NCBI GenBank assembly: GCA_900319995.1
Contig: ONQO01000016.1
Span: forward strand, 1-41,874
Source of the DNA: an uncultured Bacteroidales bacterium
GTDB taxonomy: Bacteria > Bacteroidota > Bacteroidia > Bacteroidales > Paludibacteraceae
Direction: 5' to 3'
Length of the DNA stretch: 41,874 nucleotides
Both the position numbers and the translations under genes were made by a program. Shown here in pieces: positions 15,600 through 24,184 of this stretch (position 1 is the stretch's first letter; every line of letters begins with the position of its first letter). The notes under the pieces were generated by a model that did not search any database, was not told the DNA's origin, and saw nothing but the letters and a program-made list of their open reading frames with translations.

Positions 15600-17258
15600 A
15601 TGATGACAGATAATTCAAAAAGCATAGAGGATGAAATCCTCGAATTCAACAATGATTCAGATGTATTTGCATTGCGCACTCGTTATTCCCAAAAAACATT
15701 TTTGGATATAATGTCTGTGGCACGTTCTGAAAATAGGCATAGCGCGTTTCTTGCGTGGTTACTAAAAGGAGATGATTTTGCGGTTTCTCCTCAGGATCAT
15801 CCTATTGTGCATTTGTTGGATTCAATAATAACGAGAGTTGGTGAGAATAAAATTGCCGAAAGCGAAAGAGAGAACAGTCAAGAGTGTAAGATAAAAGATT
15901 ATGACCTATTAAAGAAAGCAATTCTAACTCGGGATATTAAGTCGATAGAAATTGAGGAAATAAAGACAGAAAAGTCTTTGGGTGATTTATGTGTGGATGC
16001 TACTGGAAAATCATTAACCGGTCTTCCTAAACTTGATAGAATTGATGTATATATACGATTTTCTATCGTTCGAAAAACAGAACCAAGAAAATCATTAAAT
16101 TATGAAATTATTATCGAAAACAAAATAGGTTCTTTAGAAGGCGGTAAGCCTAAAAAAACGGATAAATCTGTCGCTGGGAAAGAAATATCACCAGAATTTA
16201 ATGTCCAGCAAACTGTTAGATACTTCAAGGCTTGTACTCATAACAATAGGAAAAATAAGCCTGCTGATGGTAGTATTTTTGTATATCTAACGCCTGATCT
16301 TGAGAAAAATCCCGCTTCTCCCTATTTCATTCATATCACATATCAAGATGTATTAGATAGGATTATTGATCCGCTTCTATTACCCGATGTGAACACATCT
16401 GACAGGGTGCGTTTGTTTCTTGAAGAGTATATCTCTTCTTTATCACTTCCCGCATATGAACAAAGCGATGATTCTGAAGAGAATGCCAAGCAGATGAAGG
16501 ATGCCATAATCATGGCAGTACGTTCTAAAGAAAGAGAACAACTATCTAATTTGTGGAATGAAAATTATAAGGATTTGCTAACATCGGCAATTGAAGCATA
16601 TAATCAAACAGACGAAGAAGTTCTTAAAGATTCTGGCAATCAAATACTAAAGCAATTTTGCGAGGTAAATAAAGAATTGATAATTGCCATTTTGCGTGTC
16701 GCAGTAGAAGCTAATCCAAACGATAGTGAATTAAAAGAAGCATACAAAGATCTTATCCGTCAAAAACATGATTATTCGACTTTTAAAATTAATGATCAGG
16801 GAACAGAATACCAAAAGGGCAAGTTCTTTTTAGAAATAATAAAACGTTGGGCAAAAGCATATAATAATAATGATAGTACTATTTGCAATCCGGTAGAAAA
16901 AATAAAAGAACTGAATCTAAAAGGAGGAAAAGACGATACAATCATTAGCCAAGGAGAATATGATAATTTAATGAAACAAGTTAATGCAAAAAAAGATCCA
17001 AAGGATAGATATTATAATGAAGAAAATGATATTATTGTGGTAGATGGATTAAATTATTATGTTTCTACGCAATGGGGACAAAGCGGAAAGAGATTTCAAA
17101 ATTGGCTTGTTTTTATAGGAATAAACAATGATGAATTCAATAAGACACCAAATGGAGAAACTGGCAAACTGGATGTGAATCAAAGAACAGGAGCCGGTGC
17201 TAAAATTCTTATGGATCTAGGGATTGCAAAGATTACGTGGAAACGAATTTTGAAATAG
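15600..17258 (+). CDS. PD-(D/E)XK nuclease family protein (PDDEXK_4-like)
   Basis: A 552-residue protein. The N-terminal SENRHSAFLAWLL (43-55) is the typical helix of this family. The catalytic core is LDRIDVYI (Asp149) and EIIIENKI (Glu173, Lys175), followed by QTVRYFKA and an IFVYLTPD strand. The second half is mostly helical, with a C-terminal domain containing YYVSTQWGQSGKRFQNWLVF that recurs in Bacteroidetes proteins of this type. A second ATG at 15603 is equally possible. It probably cuts DNA in a defence context. A DUF2779 gene follows after 29 bases, likely in the same transcript. Confidence 0.8.
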   Translation: MMTDNSKSIEDEILEFNNDSDVFALRTRYSQKTFLDIMSVARSENRHSAFLAWLLKGDDFAVSPQDHPIVHLLDSIITRVGENKIAESERENSQECKIKDYDLLKKAILTRDIKSIEIEEIKTEKSLGDLCVDATGKSLTGLPKLDRIDVYIRFSIVRKTEPRKSLNYEIIIENKIGSLEGGKPKKTDKSVAGKEISPEFNVQQTVRYFKACTHNNRKNKPADGSIFVYLTPDLEKNPASPYFIHITYQDVLDRIIDPLLLPDVNTSDRVRLFLEEYISSLSLPAYEQSDDSEENAKQMKDAIIMAVRSKEREQLSNLWNENYKDLLTSAIEAYNQTDEEVLKDSGNQILKQFCEVNKELIIAILRVAVEANPNDSELKEAYKDLIRQKHDYSTFKINDQGTEYQKGKFFLEIIKRWAKAYNNNDSTICNPVEKIKELNLKGGKDDTIISQGEYDNLMKQVNAKKDPKDRYYNEENDIIVVDGLNYYVSTQWGQSGKRFQNWLVFIGINNDEFNKTPNGETGKLDVNQRTGAGAKILMDLGIAKITWKRILK

Positions 17259-17287
17259 ATTATACTTATCAGCAATTATAATTTCAT

Positions 17288-18799
17288 ATGAACCTCACTA
17301 AATCACGTTATGTAGCGTTTCGGCAGTGTCCGAAATTGTTGTGGCTGAGAATCAATAAGCCGCAAGAAGCAGCGGAGGCGGATGAGTCGCGGTTGGCTGC
17401 CGGAATAGCCGTGGGCAACTTAGCAAAGGGCTATTTCGGTGCATACCAAGAAGCAACGGCTACCAAAGCCGATGGTAATTTGGATATTCCCGCTATGATT
17501 GAGCGCACGAAAACGCTCATGGCAGATTCTTCGGTAGAAACGATCTGCGAGGCAGCGTTCTTAACAGATGGCTGTTACTGCGCTGTGGATCTGCTGCATC
17601 GAGAAAACGGAGGATGGGCGATATATGAAGTGAAGAGTTCGTCCGGAGATGATACCAAAGACCCGGATGAGGTGTATATCATGGATATCGCATATCAGCG
17701 TTATGTGTTGGATCAATGCGGAGTAAAAATCACTGGAACGTACCTGATGCGGTTGGACAGAAACTATGTCCTGCAAGGAAATTTGGACACAAAAGCGCTG
17801 TTCTATATCGATGACGTGAAGAATTCGGTAAGCACTGAATATCCCAAGGTGGCACCTAACTGCGCGAAAGCAAAAGAAATACTTTCCTTGACTACCGAAC
17901 CGGACAAAGACTTACATGAAGGATGCAATGCGCCTTACGAATGTGCATTCAAGGCGTATTGTATGAAAGCACATAATGTACCTTCGCCAAGCGTGTTTGA
18001 TCTATACCGAATGAGTTGGAAAAAAGCGTTGGAGATGTACCAAAACGGCAAGGTTAGTTTTGAATCTCTGCAAGACGAAAAGGCTATCAATGAGCATCAA
18101 CGGATGCAGATAGAACGCACCTTAAAGAATATGGATTTTATTGACAAAGATACCATCCGCGCTTTTTTAGCAACGCTCAAATATCCCATTTATCAACTTG
18201 ACTTTGAGACCGTTCAGCCTGCTATACCAGTTTATCAAGATACACATCCTTACCAGCAGGTTCCGACGCAGTACTCCCTGCATATTCTGCCTTCTGCTTT
18301 CGGCGAATGTGAGCATCTTGAGTTCTTGGCAGATGCCAGAAGTGAGAACCCTATGCGCGAAGTGGCGGAGCAATTATGCCATGATATACCGACAAATGTG
18401 ATGGTCATGGCATACAACGCAAGTTTTGAAAAAGGCCGCATCAAAGAGATGGCAGAAGCTTTTCCTGATCTGCGAGACCATCTGATGGCTATTCATGAGA
18501 ATGTAGTCGATTTGCTGGTGCCTTTCCGTAATTGGGCATATTATCGTCCGGCTATGAACGGATCATTTAGTATCAAGAAAGTGCTGCCGGCTCTGTTCCC
18601 TGATGACCCGACCTTGGATTATCACAACCTGTCCGGCTGTGTGCATAACGGCGGCGAAGCGATGGACATCTTCCCGAAAATGCGGGATATGGAAGGTCAA
18701 GAATTGGCAGACACGCGCGAATCGCTTCTTCGCTACTGCGAATTGGATACATGGTCCATGGTCGTCGTGTTAAGAAAACTATACGAAGTGTCCAAATAG
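17288..18799 (+). CDS. DUF2779 protein with Cas4-like Fe-S nuclease and DEDD-like domains
   Basis: A 503-residue protein with a clearer domain layout than the related 687-residue one. RQCPKLLWL (Cys14) and CNAPYECAFKAYC (Cys213, 219, 225) give the four cysteines of Cas4/AddB-type Fe-S nucleases; Asp101 and Glu114-V-Lys116 form the PD-(D/E)XK site. DUF2779 starts near 298 with YQLDFETVQPAIPVYQDTHP and ends with RYCELDTWSMV, consistent with a DEDD exonuclease-like fold. Base composition is less AT-rich than the gene upstream, so the pair may be of mixed origin. Likely processes DNA ends or foreign DNA; the substrate is unknown. Confidence 0.88.
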   Translation: MNLTKSRYVAFRQCPKLLWLRINKPQEAAEADESRLAAGIAVGNLAKGYFGAYQEATATKADGNLDIPAMIERTKTLMADSSVETICEAAFLTDGCYCAVDLLHRENGGWAIYEVKSSSGDDTKDPDEVYIMDIAYQRYVLDQCGVKITGTYLMRLDRNYVLQGNLDTKALFYIDDVKNSVSTEYPKVAPNCAKAKEILSLTTEPDKDLHEGCNAPYECAFKAYCMKAHNVPSPSVFDLYRMSWKKALEMYQNGKVSFESLQDEKAINEHQRMQIERTLKNMDFIDKDTIRAFLATLKYPIYQLDFETVQPAIPVYQDTHPYQQVPTQYSLHILPSAFGECEHLEFLADARSENPMREVAEQLCHDIPTNVMVMAYNASFEKGRIKEMAEAFPDLRDHLMAIHENVVDLLVPFRNWAYYRPAMNGSFSIKKVLPALFPDDPTLDYHNLSGCVHNGGEAMDIFPKMRDMEGQELADTRESLLRYCELDTWSMVVVLRKLYEVSK

Positions 18800-18830
18800 A
18801 AAGCTTGACTTAGGGCGAGATGCAAAAAAG

Positions 18831-18877
18831 ATTAACTTCTATTTTTTAATTTGAAAATAAAGTATTATCTTTGCAGC
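18831..18877 (+). promoter_or_regulatory. Promoter in a 47-bp sequence used twice
   Basis: The -7 element TATCTTTG is at 18866-18873 followed by GCAGC. The whole 47 bases are identical to 20777-20823. Confidence 0.75.
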
Positions 18878-18942
18878 GAGATAATCGGAAAGTGCCCAAT
18901 GCCGGACAATAAACGGGCGAAAACTTTAAAATTTATAATACG

Positions 18943-20679
18943 ATGTCACCAAGAATTTTAAATGATTCCATTATTGGAGTTTTATCCAAAATCCCTTCTA
19001 ATGATCTTATCTTGCCTGCTTTGCAGCGTGAGTTCGTGTGGAAAACAAAAGATATATGTGAATTGTTTGACAGTTTGATGCAGGACTATCCAATAAATAC
19101 CATGATGTTTTGGAAAACTAATAATCTTCCCTCTCAACCGATCGCTTTTTACCAATTCTTACCGGCACATCATGTAAATGGAACCACTAATCCTTTTTTC
19201 AATCATAAAGCTGCAACAGCGAACAAACCATATGAAATAGTAATTGATGGTCAACAGCGATTGACCAGTTTGTGGATTGGGTTATATGGTTCCTATAAAA
19301 CGCCCGCCGGTAAACAACGTGCGGAGTTATATCTTCGTTTAGATAAGTCCAACACGAATCCAGATTTGAAATATGATTTTCAATTCTTAACACCGTCCAA
19401 ATTGACGAGCAATCAAAAGAAGGGGGAAGTTTGGTTTAGGGTAAAAGATGTTCTTCCCGCATCTTTTAATATCGTGAATACATTGCAGGGATTAGGATTG
19501 CAGAATAATGAATATGCACAAACCTCTATTCAGCAGTTGTGGCAATTAATAAATAACAATGCTATTATTAATTATTACGAGATCAATAGTAATAATATAG
19601 ATGATGTTTTGGAAATCTTTGTTCGTACGAATAGCGGTGGATATGTTCTTAAAAAAGGCGATCTGCTAATGTCTGCCCTTACAGTTAGTTGGGCAAATAA
19701 TGGTTATACGATTAGTGCACGGGATTATGTGGGAGATATAATCGATTTAGTGGAAAAAAAGAACTATGAGGTGGATAAAGATTGGGTATTCAAGATGTTC
19801 TTGATGTTATTTGGCAATACCCTTAGTGTACAACCATCCGATTTTATGGCAACTGATACTACACCAAATATCCCACAATCCATATATATGAATAGCCAAC
19901 TGATAATGGATAGTGTGGAAAAAGCATTTGACTTGGTGGCTGATTTTCATCTGTTAGAAAAAGGCTTGACTACAAAATTAGCAGTTATTCCTCTGGTATA
20001 TTATATATACAAGCATAAACTTTCACATACAGCCATCCAATCAACAAACGCTATGAGTGGTGTGTATATGGATATCAGAAAATATTTGTTCCGCGCGATT
20101 CTCAAAAACTTATATGAAGCTGGAACGGATGAGATTTTGAAGAATATAAGAGATATCATAGATTCTCACTCTTCAAAAAGCAAATTCCCATATCGAGAAA
20201 TTGAAAATGCATACAATAAACTAATCATTACAAACGCAGATGCTGATAGTCTTTTAGCCACCAGAAAACAGAACGCATTCCCAGTTTTGAATATCATTTA
20301 TGCATTGGGGGCATCAAGTGGACTATGTATGACACCGGTTGCCGGACAAGTATATGACGTGGATCATATGCACCCTAAAACCACATTTGCTCCCGCGGTA
20401 TTAAATACCATCAATTTTAATACTCCAAATGATGCAAATGTTGCGAATGATGGCATTACGTATGACACAGTTGCAAATCTCGAACTATTGGACAATGATA
20501 CTAATCGTTCCAAGAACAAGAAACCTTTAAAAGATTGGCTGAATGCCGCTACTCCGGCAGATCAAATCAAATATCCCCAAGATCATTTCTTCAAGGGTTT
20601 GTCCATTGATATCGCTGATTTTGGAACATTTGTAGATGCACGTAAGAAATTATTAAATCAAGCACTTTGTCTATTATAA
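18943..20679 (+). CDS. GmrSD-like DUF262 / HNH (DUF1524) protein
   Basis: A 578-residue protein. The N-terminal DUF262 domain, a ParB/Srx-like nucleotidase fold, has LPALQREFVWK (24-34) and the hallmark IDGQQRLTSL (101-110). The C-terminal HNH domain has YDVDHMHPKTTF (His475 region) and NLELLDNDTNRSKNKKPLKDWL near 510-530. Single-chain GmrSD-type enzymes cut modified (for example glucosylated) phage DNA using NTP; related DUF262-HNH proteins act in several defence systems. The gene has its own promoter and no modification partner, which fits a type IV-like system. Both domains appear complete. Confidence 0.88.
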   Translation: MSPRILNDSIIGVLSKIPSNDLILPALQREFVWKTKDICELFDSLMQDYPINTMMFWKTNNLPSQPIAFYQFLPAHHVNGTTNPFFNHKAATANKPYEIVIDGQQRLTSLWIGLYGSYKTPAGKQRAELYLRLDKSNTNPDLKYDFQFLTPSKLTSNQKKGEVWFRVKDVLPASFNIVNTLQGLGLQNNEYAQTSIQQLWQLINNNAIINYYEINSNNIDDVLEIFVRTNSGGYVLKKGDLLMSALTVSWANNGYTISARDYVGDIIDLVEKKNYEVDKDWVFKMFLMLFGNTLSVQPSDFMATDTTPNIPQSIYMNSQLIMDSVEKAFDLVADFHLLEKGLTTKLAVIPLVYYIYKHKLSHTAIQSTNAMSGVYMDIRKYLFRAILKNLYEAGTDEILKNIRDIIDSHSSKSKFPYREIENAYNKLIITNADADSLLATRKQNAFPVLNIIYALGASSGLCMTPVAGQVYDVDHMHPKTTFAPAVLNTINFNTPNDANVANDGITYDTVANLELLDNDTNRSKNKKPLKDWLNAATPADQIKYPQDHFFKGLSIDIADFGTFVDARKKLLNQALCLL

Positions 20680-20686
20680 GTAATTA

Positions 20687-20734
20687 GTCGCTATCGTCCC
20701 GTATGTGAGTCGTATGTCGCTCGTAAGCAAGTCG
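20687..20734. repeat. Degenerate 22-bp-step GTCG repeat
   Basis: AGTCG occurs with G of GTCG at 20687, 20709 and 20731, a 22-base step, with additional GTCG/GTCC in between. GAGTCGTA inside it also occurs in the 11-bp array at 39465. Confidence 0.5.
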
Positions 20735-20776
20735 GCAAACATTCATGAGCTAATTAGGGCTAATTGCAAAAAAAAA

Positions 20777-20823
20777 ATTAACTTCTATTTTTTAATTTGA
20801 AAATAAAGTATTATCTTTGCAGC
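20777..20823 (+). promoter_or_regulatory. Orphan promoter, second copy of the 47-bp sequence
   Basis: Identical to 18831-18877, with -7 TATCTTTG at 20812-20819. No credible coding gene follows before the terminator at 20964. Confidence 0.7.
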
Positions 20824-20825
20824 CC

Positions 20826-21008
20826 AATAATATTGTGCGTAATAAATAGAACAAATAAATAATATACCTATTAAAATCAATTCTAAACGATTGGTGTATT
20901 CTGCACGACATCATCTATTGTGTGACAATCGATGCAGAAACGCTCTTGGCGTAATCGTAAACAAAGCCCGTCTCATCAGCAGAAGCCGATGGGACGAGTT
21001 TGTTTTTT
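20826..21008 (+). ncRNA. Candidate small RNA between orphan promoter and terminator
   Basis: A transcript from the promoter at 20812 would be about 180 bases and end at the 20964-21011 terminator. It contains a hairpin bounded by CTGCA (about 20901) and TGCAG (about 20934). No convincing ORF exists in it. It could equally be what remains after a gene was deleted from behind the promoter. Confidence 0.35.
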
Positions 21009-21011
21009 GTT
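20964..21011. terminator. Bidirectional terminator, right copy of 48-bp direct repeat
   Basis: CGTCTCATC 20969-20977 pairs with GATGGGACG 20988-20996, followed by a T run on the plus strand. It overlaps the last codons of the minus-strand AAA gene. 45 of 48 bases match 12647-12694. Confidence 0.8.
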
Positions 21012-22625
21012 CAGGTACTCGCTGTCACAAGCTTGACGGATTTTGTTCAGATCTCTGCCTTCCGAGGGAAAGAGGATAGCGTTCACGATCTGCTTGCGGG
21101 CGATATTCTCTATCTGTCCGCCGGAGAAAGCATACTGCTTTGCAAGCATCAGGGCATCGTCTTCGCTGATTTCCGGCAACATAGCCTTCCAGATATGACG
21201 GCTTTCCTCTGCCGTCGGTTTGAGAAACTCTACTTTGTAGAGGAAGCGGCGATCGAATGCCGAATCAAGGTTTTGGGTAAGGTTCGTCGTGGCGATGAGG
21301 ATGCCGTCAAGGTTCTCCATCTCCTGCAACAGGATGTTCTGCATCGTGTTCGCCATCTGATCTACCGAGTGCTCCACTTTCGACAGACGCACGCCGAGCA
21401 ACGCGTCCGCTTCGTTGAGCAGCAGAATAGGCGTGAGGTCGGATTCGCGGCATAGTTGACGGTAACGCGTGAAGATCTGCTTCACGTTCTTCTCGCTTTA
21501 ACCGACGTACTTGTCGCGCATCTGCGACATATCGACCTGCATGATATTGCGACCTGTTTTGCGGGCAAGTTGCAGAACGGTCTCGGTCTTACCTGTTCCC
21601 GGCGTACCATAGAACAGGCACGCAAAACCTTTGCGCATTCCATGCGCCTCCAAACTATCCTGCACACGGCTGAACTCTTCCGGTGAGAGCAGTTTCTCCA
21701 GTTCAGACACTTGACGAGCCGTTTTGACGGGGTAGAAAAGCGCTTTTGTACCGATACCATCGGCATTGAGAACATCTCTTTTGGAACTCTCCATGATGTT
21801 CGGGCACAATTCGCCCATCAGTTCTTTGGCTGCACGGTGCGACAAACACCATTCGTTTTCACTCGCCAGCTCATCTCCCGCCGGCTCCAGAATCCCTTTC
21901 GTTAGTAAAATATGTTTGTTTGCGCGGAAAAGACGAGCTTGCTTAAATCCGGCGCCCGAAGATAAGAACTCATGAATTTCATCTAGATCTAATTTGGATT
22001 GACGGTTGCGATAGTAAGCGCAGCAGACATGCAAAAGGAGTAGCCAATCCTCGTCTTTCAGTCCGTACTCATTGATTTGGCGGCAGAAAGAGAGGTGTGG
22101 GTTGGCGGCAACAATCTCCGATGTGGTATTAAAAGCATCGACGTAATCGATGTCTTCACGGCGGAATGCGTTTAACGTAGAGATGAGTTCGTCCATCATC
22201 TCATCGCCGCTCATATTGCTATAGTCCTTCGGCTTAAGAGCATGGTTCTCCCTAAGCGCAATGATGACATTGATGGGCACATAATACGCGATATTATCAC
22301 GTTCTTTGTACTCGGCGACATATCTCCTTTCGCGAAGCACTTTGATATCCTCGTAGCAGGCGAGGATAGCCAAATTAGTACAGGACAAATGACGTGCAAT
22401 GTCCTTGGAAGAGATGGAACAATCCGGATACAAGTTCACAAACTGCGTAAGCAGCAAGGCTTGTAACGACGTAAAATTCAGGCGATTACCTAATTCGGAT
22501 GCATAGACGGCAATCTCCTTTTTAGAAACGATGGTTTTGGGATCACCTTGACCTCTGCTAATAGAAGAAAGGCTTACCATCAAATCCATCAAACACATTT
22601 CTTTCAAATTAATATTTTTCTTCAT
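20976..22625 (-). pseudogene. AAA family ATPase interrupted by an in-frame stop
   Basis: One continuous frame of about 549 codons is broken by TAA at codon 376. The N-terminal 300 residues are a helical regulatory part; FYGTPGTGKTE (338-348) is the Walker A motif. After the stop the same frame continues SEKNVKQIF, then LLLNEAD (Walker B, Asn in place of the usual first Asp), TTNLTQNLD (sensor 1) and an arginine-finger-type FDRRF. The expected text at the break is YVGESE, so a single GAA-to-TAA change explains it. The last 16 codons run into the 48-bp terminator repeat, so the natural C-terminus may also be lost. A truncated product would lack Walker B and could not hydrolyse ATP. Confidence 0.85.
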
Positions 22626-22961
22626 AACTTATTTCCTTATTTTAAATGATTACTAATGCGATAAATTTATCCTAAAAACTTAGGATATTATAATTATTAC
22701 AAATGCCCCTTAATACCAAAACTATTTTCAAATCAATAAATCAAAGAACACTTGTCATAAATTGGAAATAAGTATTTTAAATTACAAATTACTTTTCCTC
22801 TTTTGACGATGCAAAGGTACTATAAGTTATTCAAATAAAAAAAACGTAGAAACACAAAAAATGAATAATGGTAGATGTTTGGCTATTTTTTATTTGCATA
22901 TATCGCAAAAAAGTTGTACCTTTGCACTCTCTTTCAAAATTAGAACTGAGTAAATGCGAAA
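22626..22961. other. Divergent control region with long AAA leader
   Basis: No gene. The minus-strand -7 element TACCTTTG lies at 22812-22819, giving the AAA gene a leader of about 180 bases. That leader includes a 7-bp hairpin (22669-22675 with 22680-22686). The plus-strand promoter at 22893-22924 serves the flavodoxin gene. Confidence 0.6.
22893..22924 (+). promoter_or_regulatory. Promoter of the flavodoxin-like gene
   Basis: TTTG 22893-22896, 20 bases, TACCTTTG 22917-22924, then GCAC. Confidence 0.8.
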
Positions 22962-22979
22962 ATGAGTAAATGTAAAAAT

Positions 22980-23513
22980 ATGAAAGTCGTTGTTATTTCT
23001 ACGAGTCTCCGGGCGGGATCGAACAGTCATCAGCTGGCGGAGCAGTTTGCGGAAGGTGCCAAGAGTGCCGGACATGAAGTGGAGCTGATCTCGCTTCGCG
23101 GCAAAGAGATTAAGTTCTGTATCGGTTGCCTCAAGTGTCAGGAGACAGGCGCGTGCGTGTTCAAGGACGATGTGCCGGCAATCATGGAGAGCGTGCTCAA
23201 TGCCGATGTCGTTTGCTGGGCGACGCCGATTTATTACTATGAGATGTCGGGCCAGATGAAGACGCTTATCGACCGAATGAACGCTATGTACCCGAAGGAT
23301 TACAAGTTCCGCGACATCTACCTGCTGACCACGGCCGCCGAGGACGAGGAGTTTACGCCCAAACGCGCCGAGAGCGGTTTGCAAGGATGGATTGATTGTT
23401 ACGAGAAATGCGCGCTCAAAGCGCATCTCTTCTGCGGCGGAGTGAATGACCCGAAAGAGATAGCCGGCAACACCAAACTCCAAGAGGCGTACGATTTGGG
23501 CAAGAATATATAA
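22980..23513 (+). CDS. NAD(P)H-dependent flavin oxidoreductase, flavodoxin-like
   Basis: A 177-residue protein from the ATG at 22980, where the fold starts (MKVVVISTSLRAGSNSHQLA: first strand and FMN phosphate loop). An upstream in-frame ATG at 22962 would add MSKCKN. The cysteine motif IGCLKCQETGACVFKDDV and the flavin loop ATPIYYYEMSGQMKTLIDR are typical of iron-sulfur flavoprotein-like / NADPH-dependent FMN reductases. Full length for the family. It is probably cytoplasmic, reducing quinones, flavins or drugs. It is transcribed alone, with its own promoter and terminator. Confidence 0.88.
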   Translation: MKVVVISTSLRAGSNSHQLAEQFAEGAKSAGHEVELISLRGKEIKFCIGCLKCQETGACVFKDDVPAIMESVLNADVVCWATPIYYYEMSGQMKTLIDRMNAMYPKDYKFRDIYLLTTAAEDEEFTPKRAESGLQGWIDCYEKCALKAHLFCGGVNDPKEIAGNTKLQEAYDLGKNI

Positions 23514-23533
23514 AAATCAGTGTCATTCAGATG

Positions 23534-23569
23534 AAAAATCCTGCATATATTTGCGTATGTGGGATTTTT
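23534..23569 (+). terminator. Rho-independent terminator
   Basis: AAAAATCC 23534-23541 pairs with GGATTTTT 23562-23569, with inner CATA/TATG pairing; the T run is part of the stem. Confidence 0.7.
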
Positions 23570-23779
23570 GTTGTATCGTCGGCACGCCCCGCAAGCGGGT
23601 TCCCTCCGAAAGTACAGTCGCGTCCTGCGGGACATACACCACGGCGGATATTTTTTTGCCAAGCCTAATGGCTTTCCTGTTTTACGCTGATACATATCGT
23701 CTTATGCAAGCATAGCCGCTATCTATCCGTGTAAAATAGATAAAATATCATTTTATTTGGCAAAAAAAATATCCGAACG
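23570..23779. other. Gene-free spacer
   Basis: Contains two short GC-rich hairpins (CCCGCAAGCGGG near 23588; GTCCTGCGGGAC near 23623) and otherwise nothing recognised before the promoter at 23780. Confidence 0.4.
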
Positions 23780-23811
23780 TTTGCGTATGTGCAATTTTTG
23801 TTGTACCTTTG
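23780..23811 (+). promoter_or_regulatory. Promoter of the MmcQ/maa unit
   Basis: TTTG 23780-23783, 20 bases, TACCTTTG 23804-23811, then GCAC. Confidence 0.8.
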
Positions 23812-23836
23812 CACTCGAAACAACAAAGTTGCAATT

Positions 23837-24184
23837 ATGAATGTCGAAGAGATTCGGAATTACTGCCTTTCGTTGGGTAATGATGTAGAGGAGAAACTGC
23901 CTTTCGTCATGTTCAAAAATGGTGAAGGAGTACTGGTTTTCTATGTCTGCGGGCATATGTTCTGTTTCTTCGATCTGAATGATTTTCAGGTCATTTCGCT
24001 CAAGTGCCAGCCCGAACGGATCGACGAGTTGAAAGCACAATACGATTGTGTCGGCAACCCATACAACGAGTCGCCCAAACATTGGATAGGTCTTGATCCG
24101 CACACATCGCCGGACGAGTTGGCGCGTGACCTCATTCGCAATTTGTATGAGGTTGTTAAAGCCAAATACAGCAAGAAAAGATGA
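23837..24184 (+). CDS. MmcQ/YjbR family protein
   Basis: A 115-residue protein from the ATG at 23837; the longer frame reaches into the promoter. MNVEEIRNYCLSLGNDVEEKLPF at the start, a central VLVFYVCGHMFCFFDL beta segment, LKCQPERIDELKAQY and PKHWIGLDP are the usual layout of the YjbR/MmcQ CyaY-like fold. Members bind double-stranded DNA weakly or have unknown roles. Its stop overlaps the start of the acetyltransferase gene (ATGA), so the two are coupled. Confidence 0.85.
   Translation: MNVEEIRNYCLSLGNDVEEKLPFVMFKNGEGVLVFYVCGHMFCFFDLNDFQVISLKCQPERIDELKAQYDCVGNPYNESPKHWIGLDPHTSPDELARDLIRNLYEVVKAKYSKKR

Noticed and set aside
12647-21011. att sites of an integrative element
   Set aside because: The 48-bp direct repeats are terminators, and no integrase or recombinase gene lies in the bracketed segment; kept only as possible recombination points.
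20891-21079. 62-residue plus-strand ORF before the AAA gene
   Set aside because: It runs through the terminator hairpin and into the antisense of the AAA gene; composition is not protein-like.
23580-23640. tRNA or riboswitch in the GC-rich hairpins before the MmcQ gene
   Set aside because: Only short isolated stems; no cloverleaf or known riboswitch core could be drawn.
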